The notes: generated by a model not told the origin, from the letters alone. Shown: positions 1 to 8,494, counted from the first letter of the stretch. The stretch: 41,937 nucleotides of DNA from Bacteroidota bacterium (GCA_017303995.1 JAFLBE010000038.1:1-41937); one strand, 5' to 3'. Numbers and translations: made by a program.

Positions 1-2075
1 GGCGCGAATTGAATTACAGTTCTGATATTGACTTGATTGCAGTTTGCGAAAACAACGATGAGATTGAATGGCGGGGCCGAAATTTACCTGTAACTGATGT
101 TTTGCACAGATGGATTCAGGCTTTTAGTGATGTCATTGGGCAACCTGATTCAGATGGATATTTTTACCGGGTTGATTTCAGGTTACGGCCTGATGGCGAG
201 TTTGGTCCGTTAATTCCAACGGCAAACGGTGCACTCGATTACTATTTCTCCCGTGGCAGAACCTGGGAACGGCAAATGTTGCTGAAAATCAGACTAATTC
301 TGGGAAATCCTGCACTTTCGGAATCATTCCTTTCCGGAATTAAGTCATTTATTTTTAATCCGTTACGTCAGGTCATGGGCATTGAACATCTTCATCAGTC
401 GCTGAAAGCTGTTCATGAAAATCAGAAATTTAACCTGCGTAATATTAAAACAACGCCTGGCGGAATCCGGTCCATTGAATTTTTCTGTCAGACGGTTCAG
501 CTTGAAATCGGGGGATACCATCCTGAATTGTGGAACGGGAATACCCTTGAGGTTTTAGACTTGCTGAAATCTCAATCTCTGATTATTGAAAAAGATGCAG
601 ATATTCTCTCAGAGGCTTACTGTTTTTACAGACAGATCGAACATCATCTTCAATTTCACCAAAACCTTCAGACCCATGAAATCCCAAAGGCAGGAGTTGA
701 ATTTGATCAGTTTGCTGCACGTTTCTCTGACCGTGAACCTGCGGAACTTGAAAAACTCATTTTATTTTTCAGAAATGAAGTTTTAAAAGTGGTTGCCTAT
801 TACTTTCCGGAACCCGTCAAATCTGAAGAAAACATCCACCCGATTATTAATTGCCTGCAGGCCTGGGGTGATCTGCCAAAAGAGATCAGGGTAATGATTC
901 AGCAAAAACCCTTCAAACGGCTGGATTCAGTTGTCAGTTCACTTGACCGTATTTTCAAATCGTTTCCCAGTCCTTCATCACTACTTGCCTTATGGACAAG
1001 TGATTTTTCATTCATGAAGCACATTCTCAGATTGCTTGATGATGCACCTTCAGTGGTTTCAAAGCTGATTTCGATGCCTGATATCTGGGAAGGGTTGATT
1101 CTAAACCGACCAGCAAACCGATATGAGGATGATGATCTGCACCGTTATCAGACTTATGCAGAAATCTGGAGTGCTCTGGCGTTTACATCAGGCCGGTTTT
1201 CGCTTGATGACTATTTCAAATCGATCACAGAAATGTATGATCACATTCTGGTGAAACGATTTTCTGAAAACCCACAACTTTCCTGTAAAATCCTTTTGAT
1301 TGCTTTGGGGAAACTGGGAAGTCAGGAACTCGCTTCCGGAAGTGATGCTGATCTTGTTGTTTTTTCGGTTGATTCACCCGATCCAAAAGTATCTGCAGAC
1401 TTCAAAAAAATTAATCAGATTTTTTCCCATTATACCCAATATGGCATTCACTTTCAGGTTGATTACCGGCTTCGTCCGGAAGGAAAAAATGCCCCTGTGC
1501 TTCCGGATCTCAGGTCGAATGTAGCTTATTACGAAAACCGGGCGGATTACTGGGAATTTCAGACCTTCACAAGGGCGAGACGGCTGTTAGGTTCAGAAAC
1601 TGAGTTCAAAAACTTCCAAAATGAACTTGACCGGATTTATTCCGTCAGGAAAGAAACCTTTGCTCCCCGTTTTCTGCATCTCAGACAAGCGAGAATGAAT
1701 CAGAGTAAATCAGATCCGCTTTCAGTATCCTTAAAAAAAGATCCAGGAGGCATTCTGGATATTGAAAGTCTGATCCAGCATCTGAGTCTCAGGTCAGGAT
1801 TTCTTTTTTCGGATTTGGGCGGAAAACCCATGACTGACCTGTTTTTACAGCTGAATGAAAAATTGAAAGATGAACGGCTTGAACGGCTGAGTCTTTTATA
1901 CCGTGAATTCAGGCGGTTTGAAGTTGAACAAAAATTATCAGATTGTTACAAATCAGGATTATTTAGTCCCAAAACACCTATTTTATCATCTGTCATCAGG
2001 GATTTCACAACTTTACGCAATTTTATAACCGAATCGAAGCAACTCATTGAACAACTTATCAGAGAGAATATATGA
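1..2075 (+). CDS. glnE: Glutamine synthetase adenylyltransferase/deadenylylase (partial, 5' end outside window)
   Basis: GlnE attaches AMP to, and removes it from, a tyrosine of glutamine synthetase, tuning nitrogen assimilation in the cytoplasm. The window opens inside the first nucleotidyltransferase motif: the frame reads R-E-L-N-Y-S-S-D-I-D from base 3, matching the family signature GGxELNxSSDID. The TTG at base 9 is therefore an internal Leu codon, not a start. A second copy of the motif, GKLGSQELASGSDADLVVF, lies around 1306-1362 and belongs to the C-terminal adenylyltransferase domain, followed by VDYRLRPEGKNAPVLPD, which parallels VDFRLRPDG in the first half. This two-domain layout is characteristic of GlnE. 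About 690 residues are visible of a usual 940-1000, so some 250 N-terminal residues lie upstream. The stop overlaps the next gene by 4 bp (ATGA), so the two are probably co-transcribed. No PII gene is in view. The family call is very secure. Confidence 0.95.
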   Translation, partial: RELNYSSDIDLIAVCENNDEIEWRGRNLPVTDVLHRWIQAFSDVIGQPDSDGYFYRVDFRLRPDGEFGPLIPTANGALDYYFSRGRTWERQMLLKIRLILGNPALSESFLSGIKSFIFNPLRQVMGIEHLHQSLKAVHENQKFNLRNIKTTPGGIRSIEFFCQTVQLEIGGYHPELWNGNTLEVLDLLKSQSLIIEKDADILSEAYCFYRQIEHHLQFHQNLQTHEIPKAGVEFDQFAARFSDREPAELEKLILFFRNEVLKVVAYYFPEPVKSEENIHPIINCLQAWGDLPKEIRVMIQQKPFKRLDSVVSSLDRIFKSFPSPSSLLALWTSDFSFMKHILRLLDDAPSVVSKLISMPDIWEGLILNRPANRYEDDDLHRYQTYAEIWSALAFTSGRFSLDDYFKSITEMYDHILVKRFSENPQLSCKILLIALGKLGSQELASGSDADLVVFSVDSPDPKVSADFKKINQIFSHYTQYGIHFQVDYRLRPEGKNAPVLPDLRSNVAYYENRADYWEFQTFTRARRLLGSETEFKNFQNELDRIYSVRKETFAPRFLHLRQARMNQSKSDPLSVSLKKDPGGILDIESLIQHLSLRSGFLFSDLGGKPMTDLFLQLNEKLKDERLERLSLLYREFRRFEVEQKLSDCYKSGLFSPKTPILSSVIRDFTTLRNFITESKQLIEQLIRENI

Positions 2076-3109
2076 AATTTCTGCTTTCTGTCCTGATTCT
2101 ATCAGGATTCACTTACATTGCCTCCGCTCAGAATCCATCTGATACTCTTTTCGTCGGATGGTATAATGTTGAAAATCTTTTCGACACAGTAAACAACCCG
2201 AACGCCTACAACCAACCTGATGGCAACGGTGACGATGAGTACATTCCCGGTTCAAAATCAGACTGGACACCAGAACGGTATCAGGCCAAACTGAAAAACC
2301 TGGCTCAGGTCATCAATGGAATGAATAACGGTCGTGGACCAGATGTTCTCGGGGTTTGTGAAGTTGAAAACCAATATGTGTTGTGGGATTTGATCAACGG
2401 TCACTTCATCAATAAAAATTTCAGTCTGGTGTTCAAAGAAAGTCAGGATGGCAGAAGTATTGATATTGCCATTTTGTACAGGAATGACAAACTAAAATGG
2501 GACTGGATGAAGGCCTACGGAGTTCCAATGGAAGGAAAACGCCCAACCCGGGATATCGTTTTTGCCAAATTCCTTTCGGGTGATAAACCGGTTTATTTTT
2601 CAGTTAATCACTGGCCATCAAAAAGTGGTGGTGCAGAAGCATCAGAACCGTACCGTGAAAAAGCTGCTGAGCGGACACTCGAAGGTGTGAATGAAATTCT
2701 TGCAACCGATAAAAATGCTGACATTCTGTTAATGGGTGATTTCAACTGCAATCCGGATGAAAAACCCTTGCAAACCATTCTTGGCGCACGAACAGTTGCT
2801 GAAATCGGAAAAGAAAAATCGCAGTTGTGGAATCTCACCACCCCGGTCTGGAATCCTGAAACTACCGGCACCCTTCAGTACAAAGGGAAGTGGGATCTTA
2901 TCGACAATTTTATTGGTTCCAACGGACTTTTTGACAAAACGGGATATCAATTTCTTGATGGCTCAGTCTCCATTCTCAACTATCCGGAACTGAAAGAAAA
3001 AGAAGGAAAATATGCTGGATCGCCATTCCGTACCTATGCGGGAGCCAAATATCTAGGCGGGTTTTCAGATCACTTTGCTATTACGTTGAAGCTTGTGGTT
3101 AGTAAGTGA
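2072..3109 (+). CDS. Secreted endonuclease/exonuclease/phosphatase (EEP) family protein
   Basis: The 345-residue protein begins with a signal peptide (MKFLLSVLILSGFTYIASAQ), so it is exported. The EEP (DNase I / AP-endonuclease-like) metal-dependent phosphoesterase core is readable: WYNVENLFDT at about 30-39 (Asn32, Glu34), GVCEVEN with the metal-binding Glu97, the catalytic-type H180 in VNHWPSKSGG, MGDFNCNP with D223/N225, and the closing SDH at 332-334. The substrate (nucleic acid, sugar phosphate or lipid phosphate) cannot be read from sequence. The ATG overlaps the glnE stop by 4 bp, implying translational coupling although the roles seem unrelated. Transcription ends at the strong hairpin at 3281-3319. 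Family assignment is secure and the biological substrate unknown. Confidence 0.88.
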   Translation: MKFLLSVLILSGFTYIASAQNPSDTLFVGWYNVENLFDTVNNPNAYNQPDGNGDDEYIPGSKSDWTPERYQAKLKNLAQVINGMNNGRGPDVLGVCEVENQYVLWDLINGHFINKNFSLVFKESQDGRSIDIAILYRNDKLKWDWMKAYGVPMEGKRPTRDIVFAKFLSGDKPVYFSVNHWPSKSGGAEASEPYREKAAERTLEGVNEILATDKNADILLMGDFNCNPDEKPLQTILGARTVAEIGKEKSQLWNLTTPVWNPETTGTLQYKGKWDLIDNFIGSNGLFDKTGYQFLDGSVSILNYPELKEKEGKYAGSPFRTYAGAKYLGGFSDHFAITLKLVVSK

Positions 3110-3270
3110 TATGTGGTATGTGGTAAGTGGTAAGTCGAACGGAGTGAAGATCCCGAACTAGCTTCTGGGTTATAAGTGGTAAGTGGGATTAAAAGCTGGT
3201 CACTGAGCGGAGTCGAAGTGCCCAGCTTTTACCAATTGTTTGTAATTTGTAACCCGAGATTCGTAACCAT
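3110..3270. repeat. Intergenic low-complexity and palindromic repeat patch
   Basis: No gene is visible between the EEP gene and the terminator. The stretch starts with tandem GTGGTA(T/A)G units (3108-3134, again at 3172-3187). Bases 3113-3132 match 12672-12691 exactly in inverted orientation (20 nt). Bases 3132-3159 match, in inverted orientation, the stretch beginning with GTTCGGGATCTTC near 9928 at about 25 of 28 positions. A hairpin AAAAGCTGG/CCAGCTTTT (3191-3199 with 3222-3230) encloses an imperfect CACT...AGTG unit. The segment ends in TTGTAACC-type sequence also seen near 26241-26256. These look like decayed dispersed intergenic repeats. Confidence 0.6.
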
Positions 3271-3280
3271 TCATGTCCAT

Positions 3281-3319
3281 TAAACAAAAAAACCCGTTTC
3301 TAACGGGTTTTTTTGTTTA
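3281..3319. terminator. Bidirectional rho-independent terminator
   Basis: A near-perfect hairpin: stem AACCCGTT (3291-3298), loop TCT, stem AACGGGTT (3302-3309), extended on the outside by A-rich and T-rich arms that also pair. It works in both directions, ending the glnE-EEP transcript on the plus strand and the MFS gene on the minus strand, which are convergent here. Confidence 0.9.
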
Positions 3320-3333
3320 ATCCAATTCAAAAT

Positions 3334-4650
3334 TTATTCTCTGATATCGTGTGTGTCTTTCACAAAGAAAACTCCGGCGGCGGCAAGTGCCATCGAAACA
3401 CCGGCAACACCCAACATCCAGACAGGATCACTTCCCATAGACATTAAAATCATACTGCCAAGGAATCCGGCTGCAATCTGTGGAATGGTAATGGTTGCGT
3501 TGAAAAGCCCCATATAAACACCCATTTTGCTTGCAGGAAGTGCAGCAGAAAGAATGGCATAAGGCATGGCAAGAATTGCAGCCCACGCCATACCAACCCC
3601 GATCATCGAGAAGAACAATCCGTACTTCGTTCCTACAAACACAATTGAGAATAACCCGATTCCACCTGCAAGAAGCGAGAGACTGTATACTGTTTTTCTG
3701 CCCAGCATTTTGGCAAGTTTTGGCAGAGCAAGCGAATATAAAGCTGCAAAAACACTATAAACGGCAAAAATTACACCCGTCCAGTTACCAGCTTCATTGA
3801 ATTCTGCCGAGAGGGAGTCAGTTGTTCCCCAAACATTTGAGGCAATTCCGGAAGTAGTATAAACCCACATAAGGAAAAGTGAAAACCAGGAGAAAAACTG
3901 AACAATTCCCAATTCGTACATGGTTGCCGGAATTGTTTTCACAATTTGAATAAAGGAGGTTTTTTCTTTCTCCTCAGCGGTTACGTTATTGTATTTCTCG
4001 TATTCAGCTGGTGGAAATTCCTTGGTTGTAAAAGCCGTCCAGAGGACAGAAATAAGAAGCGTTCCGCCACCAAAATAGAATGCCCAGATTACAGAATCAG
4101 CTACTTTTTCACCGGGGGAAGGGGTATTTGAAACGCCGGCCCATGTGAGGGCGAATGGGAGTAAGGATCCGATTACAGCACCTACGTTGATCAGAAAACT
4201 TTGGATTGAATAGCCAATGTTGCGTTGCTCATCGTTTACCATATCACCAACCAAAGCCCGGAATGGCTGCATGGTCACGTTAAAGGCAGTATCCATAAAA
4301 AGAAGCATGGTTGCACCGAATATAACCGGAGGCAACAAATAGGCAAAAAATTCAGAATTTGGCATGAAGAACATGGCCAAAGCAGAAGCAAAAGCACCAC
4401 CTAAAATAAAAGGAACCCGACGGCCAATCCGCGTCCAGGTTTTATCGCTTGAAAGCCCGACGATAGGTTGAACCAGAAGTCCGGCAAAGGGAGCAGCCAG
4501 CCAGAAATAACTCAACTCATGAACATCAGCACCCAAAGCAGAAAGAATGCGGCTGGTATTACCATTCTGGAGTGAATATCCGATCTGGACGCCAAGAAAT
4601 CCGAAACTGAGATTCCAGATCTGCCAGAAGGAAAGACGCGGTTTTGTCAT
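3334..4650 (-). CDS. MFS transporter, SLC45 / sucrose-transporter-like
   Basis: A 438-residue integral membrane permease with about 12 hydrophobic segments. The loop after helix 2 carries SSDKTWTRIGRRVPF (residues about 67-81), the RxGRR(R/V)PF signature of the SLC45/SUT (sucrose and disaccharide proton symporter) branch, and GDMVNDEQRNIGYSIQSF matches the helix 4-5 region of the same branch. By family it most likely takes up a disaccharide or glucoside with protons; no sugar-utilisation gene is adjacent to name the substrate. I chose the ATG at 4650 (MTKPRLSFWQ) over an upstream in-frame ATG at 4749 because AAGGA sits 8 bases before it and the extra 33 residues do not resemble the family. 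It is transcribed towards, and ends at, the shared terminator at 3281-3319. Confidence 0.85.
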   Translation of the reverse strand: MTKPRLSFWQIWNLSFGFLGVQIGYSLQNGNTSRILSALGADVHELSYFWLAAPFAGLLVQPIVGLSSDKTWTRIGRRVPFILGGAFASALAMFFMPNSEFFAYLLPPVIFGATMLLFMDTAFNVTMQPFRALVGDMVNDEQRNIGYSIQSFLINVGAVIGSLLPFALTWAGVSNTPSPGEKVADSVIWAFYFGGGTLLISVLWTAFTTKEFPPAEYEKYNNVTAEEKEKTSFIQIVKTIPATMYELGIVQFFSWFSLFLMWVYTTSGIASNVWGTTDSLSAEFNEAGNWTGVIFAVYSVFAALYSLALPKLAKMLGRKTVYSLSLLAGGIGLFSIVFVGTKYGLFFSMIGVGMAWAAILAMPYAILSAALPASKMGVYMGLFNATITIPQIAAGFLGSMILMSMGSDPVWMLGVAGVSMALAAAGVFFVKDTHDIRE

Positions 4651-4771
4651 AATTCGTTTCCTTTTTGTTAAAAAATTGACCGGTAAAGGTATAACGGGGA
4701 AAGGATTAATGCAACGCAGAAAAAGTAAAAGCGGTTTTCTAACCGGCACTTAATTAAATTGAAACAAAAGA

Positions 4772-4804
4772 TTTCGAATAAACGTAAAGGTATCCTTATC
4801 TTTG
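4772..4804 (+). promoter_or_regulatory. Candidate Bacteroidota-type promoter for the PorV-like gene
   Basis: TATCTTTG at 4797-4804 fits the TAnnTTTG -7 element described for the Bacteroidota primary sigma factor. A weak -33-like TTTC lies at 4772-4775, 21 bases upstream. The predicted start near 4811 would leave an untranslated leader of roughly 90 nt before the ATG at 4900. Matched by eye only. Confidence 0.4.
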
Positions 4805-4899
4805 AAACCAATTCTAATTTTAATCCTGATTCATAACAATCAACAACATTCAGAAAACGATTCCGACCGAAACCATCTTTTCATCAAAAAGGAGCGTCA

Positions 4900-6123
4900 A
4901 TGAGAAAGCTACTACTTCCCCTTTCACTAATTTCCTGTTTATTATTTACTGATGGGCGGGCACAAATTGTAACAACAGCCGCATATTTCCTAAGAATTCC
5001 AACTTCAGCTACAATTAACAGCATGGGTCGGTCTGGTGTAGCCCTTCAATTTAATGACCCTTTTCTGGCTCTTGACAATCCGGCTTTTATGGCTTCATTT
5101 TCTTCCCAAACAAACCTGGTTTACGGCAGTCAATATTCTACATTGTTTCCTGAACTTAGGGGAAACCTGAGTTTAAACAACCAGGCTGTTGCTGCCGGCA
5201 TTAATCTTGAATCGCTAACCAACCTACCGATGAAAGTACAATTTACCTATACACGACGTTTTTTTAATCTCGGAGAAAATGTAAGGACGACTGAAACTGG
5301 GGAAGAACTGGGTAGGTATTTTTCCTATGAAACTGCTAACAGTATAACTGCATCAGTAAGTTACAAATATGGTGCAGAATGGTTTTTGGGAGCTGGGTAT
5401 ACCCGCATTTATTCCCGGTTAAATCCATTCCCCGCAGATGAAGACAAAGATGGAATCTCGAGCGGAAATGCCTTTTCATTTGGTTTATTATCCCGGTTAC
5501 CGTTCCATGAATGGTATACATGGGCGGATACTGAAGATCAATTTTATCCGGAATATTTCTTAAATCTGGGAATGTCTGTACTCAATAAAGGTGACAAACT
5601 CATTTACATTGATCCAGTACAAGCAGATCCTTTACCTAAGATGGCAAAAATTGGCTATAGTGTTGTCTTTAATTATAACCTTAAATATGAAAATACATTT
5701 CTGAACCTGGCAAGTTTTCAATGGTCGGCAGATGTAAATGATCTTCTTGTAAAGAGAAGTTCAGAATTCACGATGGATTATATTGATTTTCCTGGTGATA
5801 TCAATGTTTTCAAACATGTGATCGGATTAAAAAAGGATGATGCTATTGAACTTCACCGTGGATACTCAATCAATTTACTGGAAACGGTTACCATCATGCA
5901 GGGGTGGGACGATCAGATTGGTTTTGGTGAGACTAAAACTTATGGACAGGTTTACAGCACCAGCGGACTTTTTAAATATCTGACAGGATTTACAGATAAT
6001 GTGATTTTAAAAAATGTATTAGCTGAAAGTGCAATAACTTACTCTGTTTCTGGAGTAAAAAGTCGCCTTACTACTGGAACCGTCTATAAAGGATTCTCTG
6101 CAAATTTCGGGTTTACTTTTTAG
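4900..6123 (+). CDS. PorV/PorQ-like outer-membrane beta-barrel protein
   Basis: A 407-residue protein with a signal peptide (MRKLLLPLSLISCLLFTDGRA) and an alternating beta-strand pattern ending in an aromatic residue (GFTF), typical of outer-membrane barrels. After the signal, FLRIPTSATINSMGRSGVAL followed by a stretch rich in N-P-A (LALDNPAF) matches the start of the PorV/UPF0164 family, whose usual form is F-L-x-I-P-x-A-R-x-x-G-M-G. In Bacteroidota, PorV and PorQ act in the type IX secretion apparatus, but many paralogues have no known role, and no other por/gld gene is present here. A separate promoter (TATCTTTG at 4797) and an AGGAG ribosome site (aaaaaggagcgtcaATG) suggest a monocistronic gene. 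Family level is likely; T9SS function is not shown. Confidence 0.72.
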   Translation: MRKLLLPLSLISCLLFTDGRAQIVTTAAYFLRIPTSATINSMGRSGVALQFNDPFLALDNPAFMASFSSQTNLVYGSQYSTLFPELRGNLSLNNQAVAAGINLESLTNLPMKVQFTYTRRFFNLGENVRTTETGEELGRYFSYETANSITASVSYKYGAEWFLGAGYTRIYSRLNPFPADEDKDGISSGNAFSFGLLSRLPFHEWYTWADTEDQFYPEYFLNLGMSVLNKGDKLIYIDPVQADPLPKMAKIGYSVVFNYNLKYENTFLNLASFQWSADVNDLLVKRSSEFTMDYIDFPGDINVFKHVIGLKKDDAIELHRGYSINLLETVTIMQGWDDQIGFGETKTYGQVYSTSGLFKYLTGFTDNVILKNVLAESAITYSVSGVKSRLTTGTVYKGFSANFGFTF

Positions 6124-6132
6124 GGAAATTCA

Positions 6133-6173
6133 TTTCACAGAGTTTCGGAGAGAAAAAACAGAGATACACAGAG
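6133..6173 (+). repeat. Left CAGAG arm of the GxxExxY unit
   Basis: Starts with TTTCACAGAG and continues with further CAGAG copies at 6158-6163 and 6167-6173. It begins 10 bp after the stop of the PorV-like gene and pairs with the right arm at 6694-6703. It contains no gene. Confidence 0.6.
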
Positions 6174-6188
6174 ATTCTTACGAACAAA

Positions 6189-6560
6189 TTAAAAACGAAA
6201 TCTCCTGATTCCATTTTTCAAAATGACCGAATTGAAATTAATCAGGAGACCAGTTGAAACCTTTGATAATTTCATATATGTTAAGATTTGAGCCTCATGA
6301 ACTTTTGAAAAACTTTCGACTGTTTTTAATTCAACGATAACCTGATTTTCAACTAAAAGATCAATCCGATACCCAAAATCCATTTTTATATCTTTATAAA
6401 GGAGGGGCATCGGCTTTTGTCGTTCAATTTTAAATCCGGCATTTTTCAGTTCATAAGTTAAACACTCTTCGTATGCCGATTCCAACAAACCTGGCCCCAA
6501 AGAACGATGAATATCAATTGAAAATCCTATTACTTTTTCTGTAATTTCGTTAATAAGCAT
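6189..6560 (-). CDS. GxxExxY protein, PD-(D/E)XK nuclease-like
   Basis: A 123-residue protein. The name-giving motif is G24-L-L-E27-S-A-Y30, within HRSLGPGLLESAY. A PD-(D/E)XK core is readable: Asp67 (YRIDLLVE), Glu77-Leu-Lys79 (VIVELK) and Q91-x3-Y95 (QILTY), the last as in RecB-type nucleases. Function is unknown in the literature I recall; nuclease activity is inferred from the fold motif. An in-frame ATG at 6659 would add 33 hydrophobic, Phe/Cys-rich residues with no family resemblance. I prefer the ATG at 6560 (MLINEITEKVIG), where family members usually begin, although its ribosome site is weak. The gene sits inside inverted CAGAG-rich arms, reads opposite to porV and in the same direction as fadE, and is more AT-rich than its neighbours. 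Confidence 0.85.
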   Translation of the reverse strand: MLINEITEKVIGFSIDIHRSLGPGLLESAYEECLTYELKNAGFKIERQKPMPLLYKDIKMDFGYRIDLLVENQVIVELKTVESFSKVHEAQILTYMKLSKVSTGLLINFNSVILKNGIRRFRF

Positions 6561-6666
6561 ATTTAAAATCCCGGGATTTTTTAAGCACAGGCAAAATAAA
6601 TAAAACCTATTAAAGAAAAAACCAAAACGACACGTGAGGAAAATCAGAATGAATCCCACTTAATAA

Positions 6667-6703
6667 AAATTACTCTGAATTACTCTGAATTTCCTCTGTG
6701 AAA
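6667..6703 (-). repeat. Right CAGAG arm of the GxxExxY unit
   Basis: On the minus strand this reads TTTCACAGAG followed by two TTCAGAG copies at about 10-bp spacing, mirroring the left arm. It ends 10 bp before the stop of fadE (6713), so it also occupies the place where a fadE terminator would be expected; no other terminator hairpin is visible there. Confidence 0.6.
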
Positions 6704-6712
6704 GAATAATCT

Positions 6713-8494
6713 CTACATATCGTATTTCCCCGATTCAATTTGGCGTTTGGCAATCCGGCGCCGTGCATCACGGGTATTGATGGGTGTCCAACGCATGAAT
6801 CTTTTCAAACCGGAAAGCAACATCTTCAATTCATCACCATCCGTCATGGATGCAATGGCATTTTTTGCATTGGCGGTGATTCTTTCAACTGAATCATTTA
6901 CATAAACTGAAACGGCATCAACCAGATGTCCGCACTTATCCAAACCTTCTTTTTCGATTCTTTTTTCTGTCCGGATAAGAGCAGATTCCATTCCGTAAAT
7001 ATCAATAATGATATCGGCAATGTTCATCATGATTTCCTGCTCATCGGCAATTTTATCCATGTATTTCTGAACGCCAAAACCTGCGCACATTAAAAATACT
7101 TTCTTGGCACCGGCAAGCACTTTCTTTTCAACTTCAAACAATTCACCGGTTCCCTCTTCCAATCCACCAATAGACATGAGTTCACCCTGAACTGCCATTG
7201 CCGGACCCATCAGGTTCAACTGACCTTTCATGGCTCTTTTCAGTAACATTCCGGGAATCAGCAGCCGGTTGATTTCATTGGTTCCTTCAAAAATCCGGTT
7301 GATCCGGCTGTCACGATACGGGCGATCCATCGGATATTCGGCACTGAAACCATATCCACCCAAAATCTGAACGCCTTCATCGGCCACATAATCCAAAATT
7401 TCAGAACCGGCAATTTTCAGGATTGAACATTCCACGGCAAATTCTTCAATTCCCTTCAGAACGGCTTCTGCACCTTCAGGAGTTGTTGCTTTTTTACCGG
7501 CTGTTGCCATATCGAGAAGTCCGGCAGTGCGGTATAACATCGAGTTACCCACATAATTCCGGATCGCCATTTCAGCGATTTTATGCTGCATGGCGCCAAA
7601 CGTAGAAATCGCCACACCAAACTGTTTCCGCTCATTTGCGTATTTGATGGCTTCGGTCTGAACATATTTCGAGGCACCCAGAGTTGATGCGCCCAATTTG
7701 AAACGACCCACATTTAGAATATTGAAGGCAATTTTGTGTCCTTTACCGACTTCACCCAAAACCCGGTCGAGCGGGATGATACAGTTATCCATCTTCACAA
7801 CCCGGGTAGAAGATCCTTTGATACCCATTTTCTTTTCTTCAGCACCCAGAGAGACACCCGGATCATTTCTTTCAATGATAAAACCGGTAAAATGCTCGCC
7901 ATCAACTTTGGCAAAAACGATGAAAACATCAGCGAATCCGGCATTGGTGATCCACATTTTTTCACCATCAAGAATCCAGGATTTACCGTCAGCAGATTTC
8001 ACAGCTTTTGATTTTGCACCCAACGCATCAGAGCCGGAACCTGCTTCGGTTAGCGCATAAGCACCCAGCCATTCACCGGTTGACAACTTCGGAATATACT
8101 TTTGCTTCTGTTCTTCAGTGCCGAAATAGAGAATCGGCAACGTTCCGATTCCGGTATGAGCACCCAGAGAAACCGCAAATGAAGCACCTTTGCCTGTATT
8201 TTCTGCAACAATGATCGACGTGGTTTTATCAACTTCCATGCCGCCGTATTCTTCAGGAATAGCAACGGAGAGAAGTCCCTGTTCACCGGCTTTTTTCATG
8301 ATACCGGCAAGAAGTCCTTCTTTTAATTTATCAATTTCATCGAGATGAGGAACGACTTCCTGATCAACAAAACTGGCAGTCAGTTCAGCAATCATTTTAT
8401 GTTCTTCAGAAAATTCTTCGGGGGTAAATACAAGGTTTTTGGGCGTTTCAGAGATCAGAAACTCGCCGCCTTTGAGGGTAAAAGTATCAGCCAT
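6713..8494 (-). CDS. fadE: Acyl-CoA dehydrogenase, long/very-long-chain type
   Basis: A 593-residue FAD enzyme for the first step of beta-oxidation (acyl-CoA to trans-2-enoyl-CoA). FAD/substrate motifs are YALTEAGSGSDALG (about 146-159) and KMWITNAGFADVF (about 179-191). The catalytic base is Glu403 in RIFEGTNEINR, the position used by MCAD/VLCAD-type enzymes. The 590-residue length, with about 170 residues after the catalytic domain, matches the VLCAD / Bacillus FadE class rather than the 380-residue short-chain class. It is the last gene of the minus-strand fad cluster, 110 bp after fadA, with a palindromic repeat in the gap. The electron acceptor (ETF) is not encoded in the window. The product is secure; chain length is inferred. 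Confidence 0.93.
   Translation of the reverse strand: MADTFTLKGGEFLISETPKNLVFTPEEFSEEHKMIAELTASFVDQEVVPHLDEIDKLKEGLLAGIMKKAGEQGLLSVAIPEEYGGMEVDKTTSIIVAENTGKGASFAVSLGAHTGIGTLPILYFGTEEQKQKYIPKLSTGEWLGAYALTEAGSGSDALGAKSKAVKSADGKSWILDGEKMWITNAGFADVFIVFAKVDGEHFTGFIIERNDPGVSLGAEEKKMGIKGSSTRVVKMDNCIIPLDRVLGEVGKGHKIAFNILNVGRFKLGASTLGASKYVQTEAIKYANERKQFGVAISTFGAMQHKIAEMAIRNYVGNSMLYRTAGLLDMATAGKKATTPEGAEAVLKGIEEFAVECSILKIAGSEILDYVADEGVQILGGYGFSAEYPMDRPYRDSRINRIFEGTNEINRLLIPGMLLKRAMKGQLNLMGPAMAVQGELMSIGGLEEGTGELFEVEKKVLAGAKKVFLMCAGFGVQKYMDKIADEQEIMMNIADIIIDIYGMESALIRTEKRIEKEGLDKCGHLVDAVSVYVNDSVERITANAKNAIASMTDGDELKMLLSGLKRFMRWTPINTRDARRRIAKRQIESGKYDM

Larger units (their letters stand above)
6133..6703. 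mobile_element. Putative non-autonomous cassette carrying a GxxExxY gene
   Basis: A 571-bp AT-rich unit is bounded by a perfect 10-bp inverted repeat, TTTCACAGAG (6133-6142) and CTCTGTGAAA (6694-6703). Each end continues inwards with spaced CAGAG motifs: 6158-6163 and 6167-6173 on the left, and two TTCAGAG copies (as CTCTGAA) at about 6673-6688 on the right. The only gene inside is the GxxExxY gene at 6189-6560. No transposase and no convincing target-site duplication was seen. Calling it mobile is inference; the repeats themselves are directly visible. Confidence 0.4.

Noticed and set aside
9-11. TTG as start codon of the first gene
   Set aside because: The frame is open to the left edge and codes R-E directly before L-N-Y-S-S-D, continuing the GlnE GGxEL motif, so this TTG is an internal Leu codon of a truncated gene.
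3191-3230. AAAAGCTGG/CCAGCTTTT hairpin as a terminator for the EEP gene
   Set aside because: The loop is 22 nt and the stem short; the strong hairpin at 3281-3319 is a much better terminator, and this one looks like part of a dispersed repeat.
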